Source: Bolinopsis microptera (taxonomy: Eukaryota; Ctenophora; Tentaculata; Lobata; Bolinopsidae). Taken from it: DNA of 64,000 nt. Both the position numbers and the translations under genes were made by a program. The notes under the pieces are model-generated. The model did no database searches. It saw nothing but the letters and a program-made list of their open reading frames with translations, and was not told where the DNA came from. Where the stretch lies: the NCBI RefSeq assembly GCF_026151205.1, contig NC_087082.1:4567408-4631407 (forward strand). Direction: 5' to 3'. Below, piece after piece: positions 1-12,100 of this stretch (the stretch's first letter is position 1; every line of letters starts with the position of its first letter).

Positions 1-3000
1 GTTGGGTGGATATAATTTTACAGCAGTCTGAGTGTTAATCAGGTGTGTAGAATGTGTGTAACAAGTAGGAGTTAGTGTCACGCTGGCTTACGTCCCATGT
101 TTAAAATGTGTCCCTGATCACCAGTATTTAATAATGAATTTCAAATTATGAAATGATATGTCGGTGAATGACTAATTTTGTGAGCGCCGTCTCTTTTAAT
201 ATTTGGAAACTGCCGTATTATATGAATCATGAGCACATGAAATACTTTCCATGTACTGTGAACATTTTAGCAGTTTACAAATAACCTTGAGAAATGAGAG
301 TTTAGACATCATTCAGTGATGATAAGGGGTATGAAATATGCATATTATCATGAATTTATTGAATGAAGGGTCTGTTCGTATTCAGGGACCATTTTAACCG
401 CATTGCGGTACATATTCGGATGGTAATTGGCTAAGCACTTAGATATTATGATGTCTGAAAGGATTGTCTGCGACACGAAATTACGACTCCTATATCTGTT
501 TATCTAATTTGGGCCGGTGTAAAGGAATCCTAAGCAGGGCTTATTAGTTGCCCGGAAAAACCAGTTTCCTGGTAAATTTGTCACGCCTGGAGTATATGCC
601 AAGAGAGAAATGCTGCATCCTGGCTAGTGTCCAATAATTTGACTAACCGACCTTCCATTCAAAACATTATGTCATGTAACCTGCACAGGTGTACATACTA
701 CATCCTGGTTGGACCAGTATTCGGTTTCAAAATGACATAATGTAACCTAGAATCAGGAACCAAATGGCTAGCAAGAACACGGTTAGCGCCTCCTTTATGA
801 CCTCATCAAGCGGTTGATGACGTCAAAAAGCGGTGAGATGCTACTTCCCTCATGCTTGTTAGGACAGCTGACAGGTCATGAGCCAACTAAAGGGCTGCCT
901 TAACATTGGAGGGTAACGTAATGGTTAATAGTAATACTGCATACTGGTTACTCATGTTAACACTGAGCACAGCTGTATCTGATATTATAAAAGATAGGAG
1001 ACCAGTAGACCGTTGGAATGTTTTAACAGCTGAACGGTGTTGTCTAATTTGGACACGGAAATCCTTTATGACACGTGCCAGGAGGAATGAGGTGTTATTT
1101 TTAGAAAGGAACGGTTGAGAGGGAGGGGCTAGTGTCCTGCGAGACCAACATGTGTAACTCGCACCACGTGATCGCTCACTCAATGACCAAGTGACCCGCC
1201 GGAATTTGTCCAGCAAATCGTCTGCTTGCATTCGATTGGGTGAGATTAGTCACGAGACTAAACGCGGGAAACTGATTGGTTTCCAGACATGCTGCTGATC
1301 TAGATATTCATGTATGTTCCCGTTTGTCCACAAGCACAGCTTATTACGATTAACACGAGGCCTTGAACTTGCAAGAGATTTGAGGTCATGTCTGCGCTCG
1401 ATGCAGACCCCCTGAAACTACCTTGGTTCTTGATAGTTTTTCAGCAAGCACCGTATTTGCCAATCAAAATATTTATGAAGGAGCAAGCAATTTGATTTGG
1501 AAATGCCCTGCAGGTGGTCCAGTCAGGATTTGTCGAGAGTAAACGTTATTTGATTAGATTTTAAGGGGCTTTCCGACCCTCCGGGAGCCAAACAGCAACA
1601 TGGTATGCAGTGTAAACTGTAAAGCTCCAACTCTCAGACCCAATGGGGCACTGGGACAAGAGGATGGCCTGTAATTTCGGGTTGTAGGGAAAAGTAATAC
1701 TCAAAACTTCATCATCAAATAGTTAATACTATATATCATTATCATAACCAAAAATAACTTAACAAAGAAACAAAACTCTTAAAAGTATCTCAAGTTTGTA
1801 TAACATATTTTAAACATTTTACGCAGTACCAAATAGCAGAGAATACAAAAATAATTGAATTTGGCACAAAGCATATATAACAAATGATACAAAAAAAAGA
1901 GGTTGGGTGCCGATAAAATCATTTGATAATCATGATTTCAAGGGGCAAAATATGTAGAATTCCATACCCGCATGCATTTATTGCATGTCATATATCAAAT
2001 ATATTAAATAAGCCCGAAAATAAATACTTAAATAAATTCCTTGGAAAACTGCACATTTTCTGGCAGCCGAGTGTCATGTTAATATCTCTAATCCCACGAT
2101 AAAGTTTTTCTCACACCTTAATTCCCAATTAGTATCCACCAAGACTCCCATGAGTCATGACACATGACACCAAACATCATTAAGCTCCGATAGTCCCGTT
2201 AAACGATTCTCAGGATCTCAAATTAAAACCCATCAAACAATTAGACATTGACAATCAGAGACAGGTATAACCGCTTAATGCCGACAATCACCTTACTGCT
2301 GATGTTTCCCAGAGCTAATATAGCGGTGTTTTATCTTAACTTTTTAACCGTTTAATGTTTATAAGTGATGTTATAAAAGGGATCCATTATAATATAAGGG
2401 ATCCATTTACTGTAATTTAGAGCTGCAATTGTAAAGTGAGTATCCGTGTAGCTAGTCCGGTGTGATCATGACTATTTATGAAACAGGGCGAATTACAGTA
2501 ATCCAAAACTGCTTTATTTTGTTTTAGAGTCCTTCAAAACCTTACCGTGAGCACCAGTTCAAGAACTTAATCAACTTTACTTCACCTCAACCTCACACAA
2601 ATACACAACATATTTGGTTCTTGTAGAATGTAGGGCCAATGGCCATGGCTTGTATAACACGGGAAATTGGTGGTCGAGATTAAAATTGTGTTGTACATTA
2701 AATTCCTACACTCCCTACACGGGGAATATAACGGGGGCTGGAACCCAATCTTCCTCTCATAACCGGATACTAATTTGGGAGATGAACTTCAGAGAGCCAC
2801 TACCCCACTATAATAATCTGAGTACAAGGTCCTGGCAAGGGTAAGGAGGGGTGGGTACCCGACCAGACGGAAGTCTGGAACTATACAGGAGGCTATGTGG
2901 GGGGAGACGCTGTATTTACGTCTAGTTAGACCCGCTTATTATGGCAGTAAGTTAAAAGTGAAGGGTTGTAGGTCGAGGTTACACTTAGAGGGGGGGATAC

Positions 3001-4532
3001 AGCCGAGTGAAGTGGATATACTGATAATCGTTTCGCGCCTACTAAGTTCAAATAATATATTGATCTACAATGAAGTGGTGGTGATAAGTTTACAGTATAT
3101 GCTCCCAATTTCAAGCCTTATTCGTGTCGATCTTTAAAAGATTTAACGGTTCACAAGAACTCTTCCAAGATTTACATTTTACCAATATCAAACCGTTCAT
3201 GTTCTGATTGACTTTTGTAATTCTTAAATATTCATTTAATATTGAAGTCTTAAATTTAATGAGAAATAAGCCTTCGATAGTTCAAGTAGAAGGCGAGACA
3301 GGACTTTATGATTTGAACTACCGACGCAATTTGAGAATTTATGAGAGATGCCATACAGATTTAAACTTGAATCAACCACTTAGTAGATCAAGATCGTGGT
3401 AGTTGAGACTCCCCTAAAGGAATAATCGTTAAGAAATATAATGTAATCCTCTACCGCTTTTTATTACCAGGAGCTCACAAGGTGTATTATAGGATACTAT
3501 AACAGAGCTAAAGAGAGAGATGTGATTGTTGTTTAGGCGGTCCCCTCAGGGCTCCCTTTCAGAGTTCTACAATAATAGTATTTATAAAGGAGCATAATGT
3601 ACCAGAGTCCCCGGTAAAGTACAGCTGAGTCATTATAATAGAGCTGTACTATTATAGAGCAGGACCCTCATAATGATAATTTCATTTTACGAACTATTTC
3701 ATGTGGACACAATGGACGATTAATCGCAAGATCGGGGAATTGTTTGTATAATTTTGTGGATTTGAAGAGGCAGAGAGAAGGAGGTCCTATTTGGAGCTTC
3801 TAATTCACTAATTACACTTACAAAGTTCTGGTACGAACAATTAAGACAGTTGTACCGATAGCAGTTATTACAAGAGACGGTGCACAGTTCGATCTGTCTC
3901 AATTCTCATGCGCAAATAAGATCATTATATTGAGGATTGATAAGCTAATCTTACTAGCTATAATTAGGTGAGACGTTGTACAATGGTGAGAGTGGACCAG
4001 GGTGGTAATTTGTTGAAAGTTAGACATTGGACGTCTAATTTGACAGTGTCATTTCCATGTGACTTGATTGGTGCAATGAGATAGGAAAGGTGTGATTTAA
4101 TTTGAATCAATCTTGAGGGGAGCTGGGGGATTCTTTTTTCAAATTTAGGGGCGTTATTATATCAATTTTCTGCAAGAGTGGCCTGCCAAATGCCAAGCAA
4201 TTAGCGGCATTATAGCTCTAATGAGATGGGTTGGAATTTAGATTGGTATGGAAACATCAGCAGTCGATCAGATTATCACATAGGGAGCGTCCCTAACACA
4301 ATTAAGGGGTCTCTAATTGTAATTAATGAGATTCAGGGAATTATCGTCAGGTCAAAATCAAAAGCCGTACAAATAACTTTTTCATAGCCTTTCAAGTTAA
4401 AAACATATAGCCTACTGCCAGGTAATTAGCGCATAACTTATAAAATCTGGGTCTTAGAATAAGAGAACACGTAAAAGAGAGCCACACCCTCATAATTTAG
4501 AGTACATTTCATACCTAGACAGCCCAAAACTA
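1..4532. other. Non-coding region downstream of SoxC
   Basis: No open frame longer than about 80 codons has protein-like character, and no RNA gene was recognised. One small inverted repeat is visible: ACATTATGTCAT at 664-675 and its complement at 732-743, both followed by TAACCT. The stretch probably holds the SoxC 3' flank and intergenic DNA. No polyadenylation signal could be assigned with confidence. Confidence 0.5.
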
Positions 4533-6004
4533 TCAACAACAAGTGGTACTGTAAAAAGGAGACTCTAACTTAATCAAGTTCCAAACCTCAGCCGTGGTAT
4601 AGTCCGATTGGGAACAATCCGTATCGGTCTTAGTCCCCATGAAGTAGTCCATGTAATTGTCGAAGTAGAGCGTGTCGATCAAACAGGTAGACTGTTCCAC
4701 TTTCTTCGTGTCGAGATTGTAGCTGGGTCTGAGGATCTCATCGGGCGGGCCTAGTTCCGATATTATCTGGGACTCGTGAGGAAGAACTGGTGAGCGGGCT
4801 TGGAATTTAGGACTCTGCTTGACGGGAGATTCAGGGCTGGGTTTAGAGGAAGGACTGCTGCAGGAGGAGGCAGAGGTGGACGTGATCTTGAACCGGCGGC
4901 TGTTCCCATTTTGTGGGTCCAAAACAGTGACGAACCTGAAATTTGATACCTGCGTCAATATAACAATATAATATAGCACAACAAAAGATAGCATAAATCA
5001 TACAGCCACCGCCCCCGTGACTGATGAAAATTTTAAAAGAAATGGAAATAACACAGATAATAACTAATTCATGACTCATAACATAGCATGCATGTGACGT
5101 TATTTCAGTCGGTAAGTGCCAAAGCAACGGAGAGGAATAAAGATTACACCTAAACATGCAAAACTAACCTTTTGATTCCGGTATGAACAACTTTTCTGGG
5201 TAGGGTCGATTCCACAAACTCGAAACGATCGTTGGCTTCTGTCGATCTCTCAATCTTGAGCGACCGTTTCCTCTTGATTTGTGGAAGGGAGTAAGTTTGT
5301 CTGGTTAGAGGCTGTGTGGCTGTCACAACAGGGGAGATGATGTGACGAGTTGTTCGCTTCCTCGGCACTGAGGTTTCCAGCGTTGAAGATCTGGAGGAGG
5401 TCGATGTTTTCTGAGAGAAGGTTGAGGCAGATTTGGTCCTCGTGGAGACAGAGAGAGGTAGAGCTGTCTTGGGGAGGAGTTTGGCTGACAGTCTGGCTGA
5501 AAGGACAGATTTAGGGGCGGCAGGAGGAGAGGTTGGTCTAGAGGGTGGCGAACTACAACCAACAACAGCCGGGGAGTTGGGACGAGAGGTTGGTGGGCTG
5601 ACGGCTGGTTTTCTCATGATCATAGGAGGATCTGATTCTTCCTTGGTAGTCCTGCAGCGTTTCTTTGGTCTGTACTTGTAATCAGGATACTGTTGTTTGT
5701 GTACTCGCTTTAACCTCTGGGACTCGATGATGTAAGGAAGACGTTCGTCAGGAGAAAGCTGTTTCCAGGCGGATCCCAACTGTTTGCTGATGGCGGCGTT
5801 GTGCATATTGGGCTTCTCCTTCACGATCTTGGCACGCTGAATCTGGGACCAGACCATGAAAGCGTTCATTGGACGTTTGATGTGGCCATCTGGACGCTGC
5901 TGGGTGTACTCGGGTGTGACTCGAACAAGTTTATTATCACTAACATCAGTGGACATATCAAAGTCGGGTTGACAACTAAGAACATCAACAATACTGGCTG
6001 TCAT
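4533..6004 (-). CDS. SoxC: SoxC-type HMG-box transcription factor, two exons
   Basis: Exon 1 is 6004-5169 and exon 2 is 4935-4533. The 233-bp intron (donor AAAAG|GTTAGT, acceptor TTTCAG|GTTC) splits an arginine codon, and the phases match, giving 412 residues. The HMG box is at about residues 40-110, with the Sox signature [10 protein letters not shown], then [11 protein letters not shown] and a YPDYKYRP end. The [16 protein letters not shown] context is typical of group C (Sox4/11/12). The middle is Ser/Pro-rich with basic patches. The C-terminus has an acidic aromatic tail ending in a [11 protein letters not shown]-like motif that resembles the SoxC transactivation tail (DYCTPEVSEMI in vertebrates). 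As a family role, Sox proteins bend DNA in the nucleus and regulate progenitor and neuronal genes. The start was chosen as the first in-frame Met upstream of the box. Group C assignment is an inference from the box and the tail. Long ORFs on the opposite strand are shadows. Confidence 0.93.
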
Positions 6005-7279
6005 ATTTGCGAAATGATGTCCGTACAGCTGATGTTGCTGCTCAAGTAAGATCAGTGGCGCGAAAGGGTGGTCTGTGCAAGAGGCGTTTGCGTCTGGTTA
6101 GTGAAATGAGTGGGGGCCGTAATGAGGCGTTTATTAGATTTAAGAGAATCAGGTGACAGATCACGCGGAATGTCACGTGCATCCAACGTGACGTATCATG
6201 CGCGGGCTAGCCATCCAATCAGACTCAAGGGTGACAGTCAAATGAGATTCACGTGAAAATAGGGGACTCTCATTACCGAGATACATGTCAGCGCTCACAT
6301 ATGCTAAGAGGCAAAAGTGGGGCGAATTAATTACCTGATCTGTGCCGCCCCTTCAAGGGGCTTTCCGCGTGCAATCATGACCCACCTCAACATGTATCAA
6401 CCCTGAGGAGTCTGTGTTAAAGTCACTCAATTACATTACTTCTAAACTGTTTTAAACACGCTCTCATTCTACATTCCGTCATTTGTCATTATTCCCGCAT
6501 GATTGCACTCTGCACGGCAAATGGATTCTGTGATTTCATGACATGGTCTTATTGGGTAACAGTGACTATACTGACTGTAATTACAGCTTGTAATGGAATA
6601 CGATACAGTACGGAGCACGTCATTGGAGAGACTTCAAAGAAGGATACTTGAGGGTAAACAAGACTGTATAATTCTGTAACGGTGCAGGACCATCGTCCCC
6701 AGACCCCAAATACTCAAAATAGTGGAACCTCATGTTTTGGGATTCTGATTGATACAATTAGCAGCAGCGGCCTTTCACTCAACAGACAGTTTTGAAATGA
6801 GATGATGAAAGAGGATGCCGAGGAGGGCCAGCGTGGACCGGTGTATATATGACAGTATAATTATCAATTTTCCTGGCGTTATAAGATAACATGGTATGGG
6901 TAATTTCAAGGTTATAACGTACAATTTTCATGATTTTAGATCTAATCAACCGGTATAGTAAGTATAGCTGCTGACGGAAAGTAATTCAAATTAGTGATTT
7001 TTTTTTGTCTAGACACTTATTTTACTTCGGTGTATTCCAACAGCCACAATGTTACACAAGTGCAACCAGTCAATTACAGGAAGCCGAAGGATCTTTTTGG
7101 CCAGTGACGGTTAAGGTAGTGTGTACCATACTTTCTTCGTCCGAGACTTTGCTGCAATGTGCAGCTCCTCATTTAACCCTCACACCCGATTTCTCGAGTA
7201 TTCGGCTGAGTAGATCGGGGGGTTGCATAGACCACTCATGATCCTTAGCTGAACGTCGACGACGCTCACCCCACGACCC
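6005..7279. other. SoxC upstream region, no gene seen
   Basis: This stretch lies 5' of the SoxC start on its strand and should contain its 5' UTR and promoter. It is somewhat richer in CpG near 6050-6230 than the flanking DNA. No TATA box or other core element could be assigned. The last ~270 bases before 7280 are probably the body of the SINE-like copy whose tRNA-like head is at 7280-7353. Confidence 0.4.
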
Positions 7280-7353
7280 GGCCTTCAGTGGGTTTCGAAC
7301 TCGCAACCTTTCGATTGTAAGACAGGCGTTCTAACCAACTGCGCTACCTGGCC
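7280..7353 (-). mobile_element. tRNA-like head of a SINE copy
   Basis: Read on the minus strand, this begins GGCCAGGTAGCGCAGTTGG. It has an A-box-like TAGCGCAGTTGG, a TTACAAT stretch where the anticodon loop should be, and a B-box-like GAGTTCGAAACC. Only four acceptor pairs form, and the T stem is mismatched. It therefore looks like a tRNA-derived SINE head or a decayed tRNA, not a working tRNA. The body would continue to lower coordinates, toward about 7000. Neither a 3' tail nor a target duplication was found. Confidence 0.5.
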
Positions 7354-9100
7354 ATTTTAGATAACTTACAGACTACGGCTTTGTAACATGTAGACGTACA
7401 AATTCGTAAAAAATGATCTGAAACTAATAACAATATTTAAACACCACAGTGTATGGTTATTGCAAAAGTAATGCTTCAGTAGGAGGAATAAGGAACTTAA
7501 TAACACGATGTTCGATGGGAAATGGTACAAAATCATGAGTCTTCTTTTCTGTTTTCTCAACGTCAGACTTGTTTTGAACTTGGTGCAAGTGCAGGATGAC
7601 AAAATTACAGCTTTTTTAGTTCTGCGATTGGAATAAAATGCATATACGTTACCTGCATCATGCATTTTAAAAGAGCGTACGTGCGCGCGTCATGATTCTA
7701 AGTTTTGTCACGTGACCAAACATTTGATCGTATTATTATTTCCGCGCGTTACAGAAACTTCTTGTTCAATTGAAATAGTCGTTATTTGGCTTTGGATTTT
7801 TGTGTAGTACCTTTTTTTTAAAAAGACAGTCACGTATCAGTTCGAACTACCAACTGTACGTGCCTGCTGTAATGTACAATAAAGCTTGCTACAGTTCACG
7901 TTATTGTTATTGTCTCCGAATACCCGTTTCTCTTATGTCGGGATTTGATTAGCATGACAAAAAGAACTAATTGAAAACCCCCGAGATCACAGACAATGTT
8001 TAATCATTATATCAGAGACAAGGTTGCCAGCGACCATCTTGATACTAAGCTATGTTAAACTTGGCATTATACCAGATTTTCCAATGCTACTTATTCATTT
8101 TGACAAGGTTTCTTTAACGTACCGTGATAAATAGACTTATAGAGCTGTAGCTGTCAGAGAATGGCAGATTGATACTGATGACATACGGGGGACAGTGGAT
8201 TTAAAATACTTCAGGTTCATAGCAAACTTATGGAAGAATTTAATTTATATATGCCAACTTATAGACAAGAAGAGCTTTATCCATCTCACAAATTAATTTC
8301 CATTTTAAATGCGTGCAAACAAATATCGCTCCATTTTATGTGTCCGATTACTATTTGCATTAACGTTGGACTATATTTGACATACGATCAGAAACCTGAC
8401 AAGTCTTTGAGACAAGGGTTAGTACACGGGTCAATGTTCTAAATATTTATATAGAAGAATGTTGGCCAAGGAAAACACGTACATATATAATTCTCTAAAA
8501 TTTAGAATGTGACGATGTTAAGTGTAAACCAGAACAATTAAAGATTTACAAACACCAAATCGAGTGATCGTCACGGGTTTAATCTTTAACTTTAACATAG
8601 AAGCATTCAAATCTCGAAATAGGACGAGAGGAAAATGTTCCAATGATGATTCCCCTCACTGAGTATAAAATATACAAGCTGCGCTAAAATCTCAAGTTAA
8701 TATCAAATCTGGCTGGTCTTTACAAAGTCAAACTCTATTCAATTTTCACTCCAATAAAGTCCGCGAAACATTAGAGCTTTTAAGTTAAAACGCCGTAAAC
8801 AATAATTCTGGTAGCACACTATTTCAAAGCAGCGTTTGATAGCATGCTATTTAAGCAAATTCCTGGACTGTACAATATATCAAATAGCAGAACCAATAAA
8901 TAATACATTCAACGATCCGTACAAATGATTAAGCAATAGTTAAAATAGATTTGATCATTTTATCTGCAAACAATTCACATATCTTGGGGTATAAAATCGC
9001 AAAGTCCACAATATCCACGCACCCTCGTGCCCTCCTCCATCCTCAGCTCGGTATTCCCGCATAGTAATCACGTGATATGAACATGGGTCATGTGATAAGG
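7354..9100. other. Intergenic region between SoxC and the armadillo gene
   Basis: No supported gene. Open frames here are short and lack recognisable motifs. The 3' UTR of the armadillo gene should occupy the right-hand end, because its stop codon is at 9101-9103 on the minus strand. No clear polyadenylation signal was assigned. Confidence 0.45.
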
Positions 9101-12100
9101 TCAGCTGGGTGCAAGTAAGTCGTCGCACGCTCCAATAACGTCGTGGTCCGATGCGTGAGCTTTAAGGTGAGTTACACTGGCTAGCATCTCATTCTTTACA
9201 CCGCCGTTTATTGTTGGGTCTGAAATATTGTGGGTTTACTGAAGAGCAACTTTTCCTTGTTTTGAAAACACAGTGCGCGTATAAAACCTTTTTATGATAT
9301 CACTGAGGTTGTGAAATTGGTAGCATAAAAGCAACAATGGCTAGACAATAGACATATGAAGTTATGCTGGTCTATTGACATAGAAGGTTCCCAATTTAAA
9401 ACTATAGCTCTCCAGAAAAATATGACCACCAACGAATTAATTATTAATTCCCATTTCCCTAATAATTAAATCATAGATTTGGGTTCTAGTAGGAAGGTGC
9501 TAGGAATATTTTTCACACATGACTGTGATTCTGGAGTTTGATTGGAAGATAGTCTGAGCTGATTGGTTAATTTCTGTCACGCGTCAAAAAAATATGCCTC
9601 ACCAGCAGAATCCACATTTACCAATTACCTAATGATCCTATTAATTAATCATATATAGTTAATTAACTAAAAACCTAGTTAACTGTGTAACTTACGAGCA
9701 TATAGAAGGTCGGTGGTCCAGAGTACGACCTTGATCAGGTCACTGGGAGTATCCGGGGTAATGTAGTGGGTTATTTGGGAGACTATGTCAGTGTTCTGCA
9801 CTACCACATCCCGTAACGTACCTGTGGTTTGTAAATACGTTAAATACTTTAAATACTTTATGTTGTTTACTTTAATGTTTGGTTTCAGGGTAACTTCATA
9901 CTTTCATAATTGCTTTTATAGTTGCTGTACGTGTATATAAAAATAGCGCACAAATGTAGCACAGTAAAATTGGAATGAACAGTTGTTGGAAATATCTTGG
10001 CACGGTTAACAGTAAAAAATAAATAAAGATACAAGAATAAAAGTGACACAACTTATAATTACACACTGTTATGGGAATAATGCAAAATGTCTGTTACATC
10101 ATGTAAAAATCTAGAAATCTAGGATAAAAACATGACCTTTTTAACATTGAATGAAACAATAATTGTATAGATCATTATTAATTTATATACTTTTTTATTC
10201 ATTAACACAAGTCCTCACGCAATCCTTTGTTAAGAAACATCGTAACAAATCAGCCCACTCACCATTAGACGAGATACCCCCGATGACACCCAGGGAGTAG
10301 AAAACAAGTTTCATATCCTGCCTTGTCCTGATAAAATGAGCAAACAGTTGCATCATGTTGGAGACAGCGGGAAGTTGGTGAAGGAGCCGAGACTGAGCTT
10401 CCATGTCACGTGACAGAACAGCTAACACGGCTGCCACCTGTTGTTAGGAAGCTGTTGTTAGTTGTTATTAGATACTGTGGTTAAAGTCAACTTATTTTCA
10501 CAGTTTAAACACTCTAGTTCATGTGCTGACCACACTATCAACTCCAATCAAGCACATGTCCCGTGCGGTCAGAAGTTGATCATTTCTTTCACACCTGTTT
10601 CATTGTAATTAACATTGTAATTAACTGAGTGCAATGAGGATGTTTCAACTGATATCGTATATCTAGTTTATAGATAGAGATATCAGTGATCTTCAGAAGT
10701 TGTAACTGAAGCTCTATGATACCTTCGACATGAAGCATCGCATACATTCTATCATATTATATAATTAGTACAATCCAAACACGAGTCATACGGGTCACAA
10801 CACTGGCGTGGGTCCAAACATGACTTAGGAATGCAAAAAAGTGTAACAGTTAACTTGTTTAACATTCTTTTAATAGTATTTAAATACGCTTTGTATAGAG
10901 TTACTAGAATCAAGTTCTAGAAAAAGGAGGCTGTGATAATGGCCGAAATGGCGTGAAGTTATCGGCGTGACTCTGAGATAAAATTATTGTAGACTTTTAG
11001 TTACTAAGAAAAGCGTAAGTGAACTGATATAAGAATATTTCCGAAACATTAAATTATGTTCCATAAATGATAAAAGTTCTTAATAATAATATAATAAATG
11101 TCCGATTTACATAACAAAATTACCTCGTGCAGGACTGGGAGGAGTGTTTTAGCGTTGGTCACCACGCCCACCAACACCTCCACCACCCCTGAAGTTACCA
11201 GAGTAGAGATGTGCTCTGGTGTTGCCAGGTTACGGAGGGTGGCTGCTGCGTGGCGCTGTCCTTCTGGGATCTGCCATTGTCGGACTACTAGGGTCAACTG
11301 GAGGGGGAGGCAGGGTTACAGAGAGTTTGTAGTTACAGAAGGTTATAGAATGTTCTAGAAGATCTTGTTTGACAAGAAAGTAGTATTCATGTACTGACCA
11401 GATGGTATAATACTCTTACATTTTAAACTAATGTCAATGAGTCGAGTTACAAGCGTGTCTCCTCGAGAATCGAGATACGTCTATTTTGTCTACATAAAAA
11501 TCAATAATCACCGTCTATCTTTATATTCTACACTGCTTTCATATCAAACGTCAGCTAACCCTCATCATACGTCTCATATTACAGAATTTGTAAACAATTT
11601 CAAAGGAGAGTTTCAACTTACACCCCACCCAATAATAGTATTTTGAAAGGAGATACGATTAGACTAATTTAACGTTTGCTTTGATTAAATGTAGCAAATT
11701 TAATTTTCGTGTGCGGAATAGTTAACATACTTTTATATTACTTATACATTAAGGGGGCCGGGGGGGGTCTTCATCAAAATTCTCTCGAAATTGATTTTAT
11801 AGTTGTTTCTGATAGAGGGGAGTGATATCTATCAGCTGCTTTTGGTCCCATGGAAAAATATTGTTCATAGCCAAAATTATCGCCAGTCAAAGGTCAGCGC
11901 TCATGTGTAATTGTATTGCGCGAGCGATTTTCAATCGCGCGCCAAGAAAATCGAGTCTAAAAATCTATCTTCTCCTACATTTTTTGAGCAATCACCCTGA
12001 AACTTTCAGGATATGTTCTATGGATCATTTAGATGATATCTGTCGAGCCGAATTTTGAGATAGGCCTTAGAAGATGTTTTATTCAATTTTGAAAATCTTG

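Noticed and set aside
5433-6049. Plus-strand ORFs opposite SoxC exon 1
   Set aside because: Shadows of the real coding strand with no recognisable domain.
7280-7353. Functional tRNA gene
   Set aside because: Acceptor and T stems are too mismatched and no TTTT terminator follows; a SINE head fits better.
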